DNA of 32,098 nucleotides from positions 1-32,098 of the forward strand of contig SVMW01000023.1 of the NCBI GenBank assembly GCA_015067215.1, written 5' to 3'. Of this stretch, positions 8,939 through 15,436 are shown one piece after another; position 1 is the first letter of the stretch; every line of letters starts with the position of its first letter. Source of the stretch: Oscillospiraceae bacterium (GTDB taxonomy: Bacteria > Bacillota > Clostridia > Oscillospirales > Ruminococcaceae). The notes below the pieces were generated by a model, which was not told the origin of the DNA, did no database searches, and saw only the letters and a program-made list of their open reading frames with translations. A program made the translations under genes and the position numbers.

Positions 8939-9994
8939 TTATTCGCCGAAATATCCGCTCTGTGGGTGGATATCGATGTTGTAACCTGTAAGTCTTGCTG
9001 CAAGACGTGCATTCTGGCCTTTGTTGCCGATTGCAAGAGAAAGCTGTTCGTCAGGAACACAAACTTTGCAGGATTTTGGATTGTCAGAAAGAATTTCAAC
9101 GCTGGAAACACTGGAAGGTGAAAGGGATGCAGAGATAAATTCTGCAGGGTCTTCGCTGTATTTTACAATGTCAATTTTTTCACCGCCGAGACCTGCGATG
9201 ATGTTGTCGATACGTGCGCGTTTTGCACCGATACATGCACCGATTGCATCAACGTTTTCATCTTTGGACCATACAGCAATTTTTGTTCTTGCACCTGCTT
9301 CGCGGCTGATTGCTTTGATTTCTACTGTGCCGTCAAAGATTTCAGGAACTTCAAGTTCAAACATTCTTTTTACAAAGCCAGGATGTGTGCGGCTGAGCAT
9401 GATTCTTGGACCTCTGTCACCGGAGAGAACATCCACAACATATACTTTAACGTGGTCGCCTACACCGTATTCTTCACCAGGGATCTGTTCGTCTTTAGGA
9501 AGGATAAATTCGTTGTTGCCAACCTGAAGTACAAGAGCACCGCTTTTTGCATTCTGGCGGAGAACAATACCTGTAACAATTTCCTGTGTTTTGCTCTGCA
9601 TATCTTCAAACAGCTGAGCTTTTTCAGCTTCTTTTATACCCTGTTTGATAACGTTTTTAGCAGCACCGATTGCGATGTAGCCAAAATCTTTTGTTTTGAG
9701 AGGAATTGCAACTTCAGCACCAAGCTTTGTTCTTGCTTTGCCTTTCATTGTTCTCACTTCGCTGAGAGAAATTTCTGTGTCAGGGTCTTCTACTTCTTCA
9801 ACAACAGTTTTGATAACATGTACTTCAAATTTCTGTTTGTCTGCATCAACAAGCACGCTTACATTGCCTTCAAGACCAAGGTCTTTTTCCACTGCAACTT
9901 CCATTGCTTTTGTGATTTTTTCGATAAGCACATCTTTTTTGATGCCTTTTTCTTTTTCGAGCATATTGAGAGCTTCAAAAAATTCTTTATTCAT
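8939..9994 (-). CDS. nusA: Transcription termination/antitermination factor NusA
   Basis: RNA-polymerase-binding factor that modulates pausing, intrinsic termination and antitermination. The 351-residue protein has the NusA N-terminal domain (1-125), an S1 domain (about 130-200) and two KH domains, ending in the conserved LSLAIGNKGQNARLAARLTGYNIDI. It lacks the C-terminal acidic repeats of proteobacterial NusA, which is normal for Firmicutes. GGAGG lies 12 bases before the ATG. It follows rimP by 16 bases. NusA may feed back on the hairpin in the rimP leader, but that is inference. Confidence 0.96.
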   Translation of the reverse strand: MNKEFFEALNMLEKEKGIKKDVLIEKITKAMEVAVEKDLGLEGNVSVLVDADKQKFEVHVIKTVVEEVEDPDTEISLSEVRTMKGKARTKLGAEVAIPLKTKDFGYIAIGAAKNVIKQGIKEAEKAQLFEDMQSKTQEIVTGIVLRQNAKSGALVLQVGNNEFILPKDEQIPGEEYGVGDHVKVYVVDVLSGDRGPRIMLSRTHPGFVKRMFELEVPEIFDGTVEIKAISREAGARTKIAVWSKDENVDAIGACIGAKRARIDNIIAGLGGEKIDIVKYSEDPAEFISASLSPSSVSSVEILSDNPKSCKVCVPDEQLSLAIGNKGQNARLAARLTGYNIDIHPQSGYFGE

Positions 9995-10010
9995 TTTTGT
10001 TTATATCCTC

Positions 10011-10487
10011 CTAAAATAAGTTTTCGTCGTCTGTAAGTTTAACAAATGATGTATCTTTAAGGTTAATCTGACGCTGTGTGCCTTCGCAGTCCAGTGTAAC
10101 CACACCGTCTGTGCAGCCAACAATAATACCGCGGATTTCACGCAGACCGTCTTCTGTAGGTCTTATCATTTTAGCCAAAGCTTCTTCGCCTTTTTTAGCT
10201 TCAAAATGAAAATCCTTTGTCATTTTTCTGCCAAGACCTGCAGAGGAAACTTCCAGCCAGTAAGCCTGACTGATAGGGTCAGCTTCGTCAATCATAGGGT
10301 CAACTGTGCGGGAGAGGTTTTCGCAGTCTTCAATAAATACGCCGCCCTCTTTGTCGATGAAAATTCTGAGGAACCAGTCCGGACCTTCCTTTTCAAAACG
10401 AACATCCCAGAGAATAAGCCCCATCTGTTCGCAGACAGGTTTTACAATTTCTTCAACAACTTCTGTAGCTTTTTTTCCTTTAGCCAA
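10011..10487 (-). CDS. rimP: Ribosome maturation factor RimP
   Basis: 30S assembly factor acting with S12. The 158-residue protein shows the family features: an FLRIFIDKEGGVFIEDCENLSR motif, YWLEVSSAGLGR (usually LEVSSPGLDR, so slightly divergent), and a C-terminal SH3-like domain containing GIIVGCTDGVVTL. The start is an unusual TTG at 10487. GGAGG sits 9 bases upstream and no in-frame ATG is better placed. It is the first gene of the nusA-infB operon, behind a promoter and a terminator-like hairpin. Confidence 0.93.
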   Translation of the reverse strand: MAKGKKATEVVEEIVKPVCEQMGLILWDVRFEKEGPDWFLRIFIDKEGGVFIEDCENLSRTVDPMIDEADPISQAYWLEVSSAGLGRKMTKDFHFEAKKGEEALAKMIRPTEDGLREIRGIIVGCTDGVVTLDCEGTQRQINLKDTSFVKLTDDENLF

Positions 10488-10520
10488 AGTGATGTGCCTC
10501 CTTTTGTTTTTCTAAAAACA

Positions 10521-10543
10521 AGAGAGTGGGTTTCCCCACTCTC
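10521..10543 (-). terminator. Attenuator-like hairpin in the rimP-nusA leader
   Basis: On the transcribed strand a perfect 9-bp stem (GAGAGTGGG / CCCACTCTC) is closed by a GAAA tetraloop and followed by TTGTTTTT. This is a textbook intrinsic terminator, but it lies between the operon promoter and the rimP start, so it looks like a leader attenuator. The T run can also pair with AAAAACAA just before the ribosome binding site. Confidence 0.7.
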
Positions 10544-10567
10544 CTTTACTCAAAATATTACGCATAT

Positions 10568-10596
10568 AATATATCACAACCTTTTCAAGATTGCAA
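10568..10596 (-). promoter_or_regulatory. Promoter of the rimP-nusA-infB operon
   Basis: On the minus strand TTGCAA (10596-10591) and TATATT (10573-10568) are spaced by 17 bases. Transcription would start near 10561, leaving a leader of about 75 bases that contains the terminator-like hairpin. Confidence 0.7.
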
Positions 10597-10645
10597 TAGT
10601 TTTACATCATTTTTTATAAATATAATGTAAATTTATTATATATTA

Positions 10646-11899
10646 TTAAAACACCCATTCACCGTCGGAGAAAATCTGTACCTTTTCACCATCAGCAGTG
10701 ATACCTACAATATCCATATCTTCACTGCCAACCATTACGTCTTCGTGAATTACAGAGATATTGATGCCTTTTGCTTTAAGCTGGTCTTCGTCCATTTCAC
10801 TGCCGCCTTTTACACAGTCAGGGTATGCAGCACCGAATGCAATGTGGCATGCAGCGTTTTCGTCAAACAGTGTGTTGTAGAACAGCACATTCTGGCGGTT
10901 GATTGGGCTGGATGCAGGAACAAGTGCAATTTCGCCGATGGATACTGCACCTTCATCGCTTTCAAGCAGCTGTTTAAGCAGGTCTTTGCCCACTCTTGCG
11001 TCATATTCAACCACTTTGCCGTCTTTGAATGTAACTACAAAATCTTCAATAAGGTTGCCATTGAACACATAAGGTTTTGTGCCGTAAACAACGCCGTTTA
11101 CATTGTCTTTATGCGGTGCTGTGAAAATTTCTTCAGTTGGCATATTTGCAATAAATTCAATGCCTTCTTTTGTAAATGGCTTGCCGCCTGTTGTGTAGTC
11201 CTTGCCACCGCCCCAGATGCAGTCTTCTGCCAGACCGACATGCAGGTCTGTACCGTTTTTGCTTGTAAGATGAACTTCGCGGAGATTAAGGCTGTTAAGT
11301 CTGTTACGGCGTGCCATCTGTTTGTCTGTATATTCTTTCCAGTTTGCAACAGCGTCACCTTCAACACGGCTTACTTTAAAAATTGTATCCCACAGTTTTT
11401 CAACAGCTGCTTCAACAGGAAGTTCAGGGAAAACTTTTTTAGCCCATGCTTCGGATGGAATTGCAACAATTGACCACTGCACACGGCTGTTCATTGTGTA
11501 GTCGCGGAATTCTTTTGTTGCAGCTGAATTTGCTTTGCCTATTGCATCAATTTTTTCGGTATCGAGACCTTTATAGATTTCAGGGTCTTCGCTGAGAATA
11601 TGCAGGAATGCTGCGCTGCCTTCTGTATTCACATAGTTAAGCATCTGGATTTTCTGCCATTCCTTGATGTTGCACATTTCTTCCTTGCTGCCTTTTTCCA
11701 TACGGATGCGGTTGAGTTTTTCATCGTGATAGAAAACCACAACTTCCTTTGCACCTGCATCATATGCCACGTCAGCACATTCTCTTGCAAGTTCCGCACC
11801 GTTGAGCGGTGAGCGGATAACAAGTGTCTGGCCAGGCTGAACGTTGATGCCTATTCTTACTGCCATTTCAGCGTATTTTCTGAGCATTGCTTTTTCCAT
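10646..11899 (-). CDS. M29-family metalloaminopeptidase (AmpS/PepS type)
   Basis: Cytoplasmic aminopeptidase of peptidase family M29 that removes N-terminal residues using two metal ions. The 417-residue protein aligns over the whole family length. It starts with RKYAEMAVRIGINVQPGQTLVIRSP, and the metal-ligand motifs are visible: NMPTEEIFTAPHKDNVNG, GEIALVP, NAACHIAFG and IHEDVMVGSEDMDI. The ATG has GGAGG 7 bases upstream. It is a single-gene unit with its own likely promoter. No strong terminator is seen after it, only a weak AT-rich inverted repeat before the rimP promoter. Confidence 0.93.
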   Translation of the reverse strand: MEKAMLRKYAEMAVRIGINVQPGQTLVIRSPLNGAELARECADVAYDAGAKEVVVFYHDEKLNRIRMEKGSKEEMCNIKEWQKIQMLNYVNTEGSAAFLHILSEDPEIYKGLDTEKIDAIGKANSAATKEFRDYTMNSRVQWSIVAIPSEAWAKKVFPELPVEAAVEKLWDTIFKVSRVEGDAVANWKEYTDKQMARRNRLNSLNLREVHLTSKNGTDLHVGLAEDCIWGGGKDYTTGGKPFTKEGIEFIANMPTEEIFTAPHKDNVNGVVYGTKPYVFNGNLIEDFVVTFKDGKVVEYDARVGKDLLKQLLESDEGAVSIGEIALVPASSPINRQNVLFYNTLFDENAACHIAFGAAYPDCVKGGSEMDEDQLKAKGINISVIHEDVMVGSEDMDIVGITADGEKVQIFSDGEWVF

Positions 11900-11946
11900 G
11901 TTTTATCCTCCGTTTAAGCAAAAGTTAATTTTTAATCATTAACGTA

Positions 11947-11975
11947 ATGATATCATATTATATATACAAAATCAA
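11947..11975 (-). promoter_or_regulatory. Probable promoter of the M29 aminopeptidase gene
   Basis: TTGATT (11975-11970) and TATCAT (11952-11947) are separated by 17 bases on the minus strand, about 50 bases before the start codon. The surrounding DNA is very AT-rich, so alternative -10 hexamers exist. Confidence 0.5.
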
Positions 11976-12022
11976 AATATTTTCCCTGTTTTATCTTTGG
12001 AATTGATTTGAGATATAAAAAG

Positions 12023-12051
12023 CCTCTCTTCGCCAAAGTGACGAAGAGAGG
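12023..12051 (-). terminator. Terminator of the chromate transporter operon
   Basis: A perfect 10-bp stem (CCTCTCTTCG / CGAAGAGAGG, 9-nt loop) is followed on the minus strand by CTTTTTAT. It lies about 75 bases beyond the second transporter gene. Confidence 0.85.
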
Positions 12052-12125
12052 TATAAATATAAACAGTGACCGTCAGACAAATTGGGATTTTATGAACTAA
12101 TACTAATTAAGAAATCATCCTTAAC

Positions 12126-12689
12126 TTATATTCCATAAACAACAATACCTAACATAGCAGATAATATTATCAGCATTACAGGTGACAATTTCTTTTTTGC
12201 TATATGCTTATAGACAACCATAGAAATAATCAAAAGTACTGTAATAATGCTTGCTTGTATATTTATTTTAATTGCAGAGATTGTACCCAGACAATTTCCC
12301 AATACCATATAAACGCCAGTTGCAAGTACAATGCCAATAACGCAGGGTTTCAAACCGCGCAGAACTGATTGAACATATTTATTCTTTAAAGCAGTTTTCA
12401 ACAATGCAGTTACCGCTAGAATAATCAGGAAAGACGGCAAAACAACTGCCAAAGTTGCAATAACAGCACCCAAGAAACCAGCCTGATTACTACCGATATA
12501 TGTAGCTAAGTTTACCATAATCGGTCCAGGGGTGCTTTCACTGACTGCAATCATGTAGGCCAGCATTTCATCATTTAACCAGCCATATGACATGACAACA
12601 TCACGAATTAGTGGAATTGCACCGTAAGCCCCGCCAAAAGCAAAGCATCCAACTTTCAGAAAACCAAGAAACAAATCAAGATAAATCAT
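12126..12689 (-). CDS. Chromate transporter family protein, second half-subunit
   Basis: A short-chain CHR-domain membrane protein of 187 residues with about six helices. It carries the family motifs FLKVGCFAFGGAYGAIPLIRD near the N-terminus and SESTPGPIMVNLATYIG near residues 50-66. Family members work as two half-size proteins or one fused protein, and some export chromate. Its ATG overlaps the TGA of the partner gene (ATGA), so the two are coupled. True substrates of Firmicutes homologues are often untested, so chromate specificity is inferred. The operon ends at the hairpin at 12023-12051. Confidence 0.9.
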   Translation of the reverse strand: MIYLDLFLGFLKVGCFAFGGAYGAIPLIRDVVMSYGWLNDEMLAYMIAVSESTPGPIMVNLATYIGSNQAGFLGAVIATLAVVLPSFLIILAVTALLKTALKNKYVQSVLRGLKPCVIGIVLATGVYMVLGNCLGTISAIKINIQASIITVLLIISMVVYKHIAKKKLSPVMLIILSAMLGIVVYGI

Positions 12690-13264
12690 TTCTTTGCACC
12701 GCCTTTCATTTCGGGTGAGCCATTCAGAATAAAGAGTGTCAGACTAACAATTGCAGCAATCAGCATTAGATTGATAGATGAAACGTTCCATGCAAAGATA
12801 TTGACACATAGCATCACAGCACAGGAACTAATCATAATTACCCTTGGCAGTTTTTTCTTGTGCATTTTCTTAATCATTGTGATTGCAGCATCCAAAATCA
12901 AGATACCGACAGCGATTTTGATGCCCTTAAATGCATTGGCAATGATAGTTAATTCAAGAAAATTATCCAAAAACATAGAAATCATATAGATAACTACAAA
13001 TGATGGAACAATTATACCTAATGTTGCTACTAATGCACCAATGAAACCTGCTTTTTTATATCCTGTAAATGTGGCACAGTTGATAGCAATAGGACCAGGT
13101 GTGGATTCTGCAATAACGGTTACATTCATCATTTCATCATGGGTAATCCATTGTTTTCTTTCCACACAGTTGTTTTCAATCATAGAAATCATGGCATATC
13201 CACCGCCAAAGGTAAATAATCCAATTTTAGCAAATGTGAGGAATAAATCGAGCAAAATATTCAT
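12686..13264 (-). CDS. Chromate transporter family protein, first half-subunit
   Basis: 192-residue CHR-domain protein paired with the following gene. It shows LTFAKIGLFTFGGGYAMISMIE at the N-terminus and AESTPGPIAINCATFTGYKKAGF near residues 58-80, then four or more hydrophobic helices. I chose the ATG at 13264 because GGAGG lies 9 bases before it, inside the last codons of the regulator gene, which ends one base upstream. The longer reading from 13291 would overlap the regulator. The two halves probably form a heterodimer of opposite topology, as known for paired short CHR proteins. Confidence 0.9.
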   Translation of the reverse strand: MNILLDLFLTFAKIGLFTFGGGYAMISMIENNCVERKQWITHDEMMNVTVIAESTPGPIAINCATFTGYKKAGFIGALVATLGIIVPSFVVIYMISMFLDNFLELTIIANAFKGIKIAVGILILDAAITMIKKMHKKKLPRVIMISSCAVMLCVNIFAWNVSSINLMLIAAIVSLTLFILNGSPEMKGGAKK

Positions 13265-13265
13265 A

Positions 13266-13589
13266 TTACTTTTCCTCCATTCTGAATTCACATTGACATA
13301 CAGACATAGTTCTATTCAGATTGACTGATTGTTTTTGCATCTTTATGAAGACTTCTGAAAGATAATCAATAGTTTCCTGTACTGGCATATAATGTGTATG
13401 GTAGCCATATTTTTCTCCATAAACCAAACCTGCGTCTTTCATCACCTTCATGTGCTGAGAAATTGCAGATTCTGAGATTCCAAACTTTTTAGAAAGAGAA
13501 CGCACACAATGTTTTCTTTCCAAAAGAGCTTGATATATTTTCAAACGCATTGGCTCGCCAAGTGCTTTCAATACATATTCCAATTCCAC
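13266..13589 (-). CDS. ArsR-type winged-helix regulator
   Basis: 107-residue DNA-binding protein. The helix-turn-helix lies at about residues 28-60 (CVRSLSKKFGISESAISQHMKVMKDAGLV), after the typical LKALGEPMRLKIYQALL start. It has single Cys and His residues next to the recognition helix (RKHCV) and a CQC pair near the C-terminus, so metal or redox sensing is possible. The classical ELCVC site is absent. The start is a GTG at 13589 with GAGGTG 5 bases upstream. It is the first gene of the transporter operon and probably represses its own promoter, which carries an inverted repeat over the start region. Confidence 0.85.
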   Translation of the reverse strand: MELEYVLKALGEPMRLKIYQALLERKHCVRSLSKKFGISESAISQHMKVMKDAGLVYGEKYGYHTHYMPVQETIDYLSEVFIKMQKQSVNLNRTMSVCQCEFRMEEK

Positions 13590-13606
13590 ACAATCACCTC
13601 TTTTAT

Positions 13607-13622
13607 TTAAGCATTTACTTAA
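13607..13622. promoter_or_regulatory. Candidate operator of the ArsR-type regulator
   Basis: Inverted repeat TTAAG-N6-CTTAA sits immediately downstream of, and touches, the -10 box of the regulator promoter. A further direct repeat, TTTTATTTAAG, occurs at 13601-13611 and again around 13637-13646, which could form an extended operator. Binding by the regulator is inference. Confidence 0.45.
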
Positions 13623-13650
13623 TTATATGTCTGCGTTTTATTTAAGTCAA
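13622..13650 (-). promoter_or_regulatory. Promoter of the arsR-chromate transporter operon
   Basis: On the minus strand TTGACT (13650-13645) is followed after 17 bases by TATAAT (13627-13622). It is a near-consensus promoter about 35 bases before the GTG start. Confidence 0.8.
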
Positions 13651-13662
13651 CACTAAAACAGA

Positions 13663-13697
13663 AAACACTTACCGACGTTTAGGTCCATAAGTGTTTT
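13663..13697. repeat. Inverted repeat between divergent promoters
   Basis: AAAACACTTA (13663-13672) is mirrored by TAAGTGTTTT (13687-13696) around a 14-base loop. A T run follows on the plus strand, so it may act as a transcription barrier between the divergent units. No gene ends here, so its role is unclear. Confidence 0.4.
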
Positions 13698-13713
13698 TAT
13701 TGGTAATTATTCA

Positions 13714-13780
13714 ACAAATTCAAATTTATTTTACAGCTTTACTTTATCATATTTTTGTGTTTGCATCAATGTTTGGCAAA
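13714..13780 (+). repeat. Dispersed 67-bp intergenic repeat, copy 1
   Basis: Matches 19721-19787 at 63 of 67 positions with no gaps. Weaker similarity continues downstream (a shared CCAAAA..GTAAAAA stretch) up to a TTGAC promoter in both places. The segment is non-coding and lies between a minus-strand accessory operon and a plus-strand gene in both cases. The stretch 13590-13900 contains only this repeat, the promoters and the hairpin. Confidence 0.85.
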
Positions 13781-13833
13781 GCTGGCATAGTTTCAGTTGA
13801 TAGGTCCAAAAGTAAAAATGGACAATATTTTAG

Positions 13834-13862
13834 TTGACTTAAAAATTATTTCCGTTTAAAAT
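13834..13862 (+). promoter_or_regulatory. Promoter of the small charged-protein gene
   Basis: TTGACT (13834-13839) and TAAAAT (13857-13862) are spaced by 17 bases, about 40 bases before the start codon. The next bases, ACTTAAGTAAAT, resemble the sequence over the start of the arsR promoter on the other strand. Confidence 0.75.
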
Positions 13863-13900
13863 ACACTTAAGTAAATATACATTTTATGAGGAGTAAAAAT

Positions 13901-14119
13901 ATGAAAGCAAGAATTCCAAAACACAGAGAATTTATTATTCAGTTTGCTGAAGATTACGAAAAGCAGGAAGAATGCTGGGGCAAACTTCAGGAAATTATGG
14001 ACGAATACAAAAAACAGGGCAAATCCGTTTATACAAAAACATTCATTGAAGACAATGAAGAAAAAGTAAAAGCTTTGCAGGCTGAATACGAATTCACATA
14101 CACAATTGAAGAAAAATAA
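13901..14119 (+). CDS. Small charged hypothetical protein (72 aa)
   Basis: I do not recognise this protein. It is 72 residues, very rich in Glu and Lys, has no signal or membrane segment, and is predicted to be largely helical (for example EDYEKQEECWGKLQEIMDEY at residues 18-37). A single Cys and a Trp lie in the first helix. I chose the ATG at 13901 because GAGGAG lies 7 bases upstream. The in-frame ATG at 13886 overlaps that site. The gene has a strong promoter and its own terminator, so it is probably a well-expressed monocistronic gene. Confidence 0.75.
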   Translation: MKARIPKHREFIIQFAEDYEKQEECWGKLQEIMDEYKKQGKSVYTKTFIEDNEEKVKALQAEYEFTYTIEEK

Positions 14120-14122
14120 TTT

Positions 14123-14151
14123 AAAGGCGGTCAACTGACCGCCTTTTGTTT
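14123..14151 (+). terminator. Terminator of the small charged-protein gene
   Basis: An 11-bp stem (AAAGGCGGTCA / TGACCGCCTTT) with a minimal loop is followed by TGTTTTT, starting three bases after the stop codon. Confidence 0.9.
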
Positions 14152-14211
14152 TTGCCGCATATTATAAGCATTATTATTTTATTTTTCCGATTATCAGCAT
14201 CATAACATCAA

Positions 14212-14247
14212 AAAACAGGCTGAAACTCAACTGTATCAGCCTGTTTT
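14212..14247 (-). terminator. Terminator of the clp-thioesterase-sortase operon
   Basis: A 12-bp stem (AAAACAGGCTGA / TCAGCCTGTTTT, 12-nt loop) lies 6 bases past the sortase stop codon. It continues into a T run on the minus strand and is T-rich on the plus strand too, so it may work in both directions. Confidence 0.85.
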
Positions 14248-14253
14248 ATTTTT

Positions 14254-15048
14254 CTATTCTTTTGCCACTACATCCTTAAGCTTTGCAACCAAAACAAACC
14301 TGCCGTTTTCGTGGTGATAGGAACATGTGGACAACGTGATAAGTTTATCCTCTGCCTGTACATCCACACCCATGTCATACATTGACAGGGCTTTTATATT
14401 CTGAACATAGGTTTCAAAATCGCTGTCGGAAACATCGCCGTAATAGTTGTAGTAATCAAATGTGCCAAGTTCCCCTGTGTAATCAATTTCAGTATAAAAA
14501 GCCGAAACAATTTCGTAGGTTCTCAGTTGGTCAAGGGTGTCGAAAGACAATTCTTTGTGGCTTTCCCAGTATTCTTTATCCTTGTAGTTGTGCAGTGTTG
14601 CAAACATTGTGCCGTTGTTCATATGATGTCCGTAAACAATCAGCAGCCTGCTGTCAACATTGCAGCCGTCACCTACAAACGGGGTACCGCTTACTGCATA
14701 GCTGCCGTCAAAAGCACGGCGCAGGTAATATTCCGGATTATCAGGGGTGTGTACCACGGGATAATCCAGCTTTGTGCCTTCAATTTCCAGCCAGCCCACA
14801 TAGTGAGGGTTCTGCTCTTTCAGCTTTGCATACTGCGTAAAAGCAATTTCATTGCGTTCCTGTTCCGAAAGCGTCATATCAAGGTTGTCCATCGGGGTGG
14901 AAAGTTCCTCAAAAGCGGACTGTTCCTGTCTGCCTGTGACAATATTTTTAACAAGCATTGCACCCGAAAAGAGAAATACGGCTGTAAACACAACCAGCAG
15001 AGCAATAAGCAGGCTGTTTTTATTTTTTCTTTTTGTCTTCTGTCCCAT
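14254..15048 (-). CDS. srtB: Class B sortase
   Basis: Membrane-anchored transpeptidase that cleaves a sorting motif and links proteins to the cell wall or to pilin-like partners. The 264-residue protein has an N-terminal membrane helix (about 12-33) after a KRKNKN basic start. The catalytic residues are visible: His in YGHHMNNGTMF (about 139-145), Cys in TLSTCSYHH (about 240) and Arg in GRFVLVAKL (about 249). The YPVVHTPDNPEYYLRRAFDG segment is typical of class B. No protein with a clear sorting signal is encoded in this window, so substrates must lie elsewhere. Its ATG is one base after the stop of the thioesterase gene and lacks a strong ribosome binding site, suggesting coupling. Confidence 0.92.
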   Translation of the reverse strand: MGQKTKRKNKNSLLIALLVVFTAVFLFSGAMLVKNIVTGRQEQSAFEELSTPMDNLDMTLSEQERNEIAFTQYAKLKEQNPHYVGWLEIEGTKLDYPVVHTPDNPEYYLRRAFDGSYAVSGTPFVGDGCNVDSRLLIVYGHHMNNGTMFATLHNYKDKEYWESHKELSFDTLDQLRTYEIVSAFYTEIDYTGELGTFDYYNYYGDVSDSDFETYVQNIKALSMYDMGVDVQAEDKLITLSTCSYHHENGRFVLVAKLKDVVAKE

Positions 15049-15049
15049 A

Positions 15050-15415
15050 TTATTTGTTCAGTTTTGCGAGGAATCGTTCAATATTTATAACTGCACGTGT
15101 GTGTTCGCCTTCGCCGATAAGTGCACCGTTTTCAAAGGCTTTGATTTCAAAGTCGTACATTCTGCCTTCCTGTTTTACAAGGGTTGCTTCAACGGTAATT
15201 TCAGCACCTACTTTGCTTGCTTTGACATGTGTTGTGGAAACTTTTGTACCAACACTGCTTTCGCCTTCCTTAAGGTCTTCCTCCACCAGAGTTTTTGCGG
15301 TGTCTTCCATGCAGGCAACAAGCCCCGGGGTGCCAAACACTTCCAGTGTTCCGCTTGCATATTTTGATGCCGTCATATCTTCAGTAACAATATATGTTTT
15401 TCTAATAGTTCTCAT
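15050..15415 (-). CDS. FlK-like hotdog-fold acyl-CoA thioesterase
   Basis: 121-residue single-domain hotdog protein of the fluoroacetyl-CoA thioesterase (FlK)-like family. Conserved features include the VFGTPGLVACMEDTAKTLVEEDL segment (residues about 27-49), SSVGTKVSTTHVKAS with the family His, and GEGEHTRAVINIERF near the C-terminus. Most members are not specific for fluoroacetate and probably hydrolyse small acyl-CoAs. The ATG has GAGG 8 bases upstream. It lies 21 bases after the Clp gene and one base before sortase, so it is probably in one operon, though the biological link among the three is unknown. Confidence 0.88.
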   Translation of the reverse strand: MRTIRKTYIVTEDMTASKYASGTLEVFGTPGLVACMEDTAKTLVEEDLKEGESSVGTKVSTTHVKASKVGAEITVEATLVKQEGRMYDFEIKAFENGALIGEGEHTRAVINIERFLAKLNK

Positions 15416-15436
15416 AGGTAAAACCTCGCTGTAATT

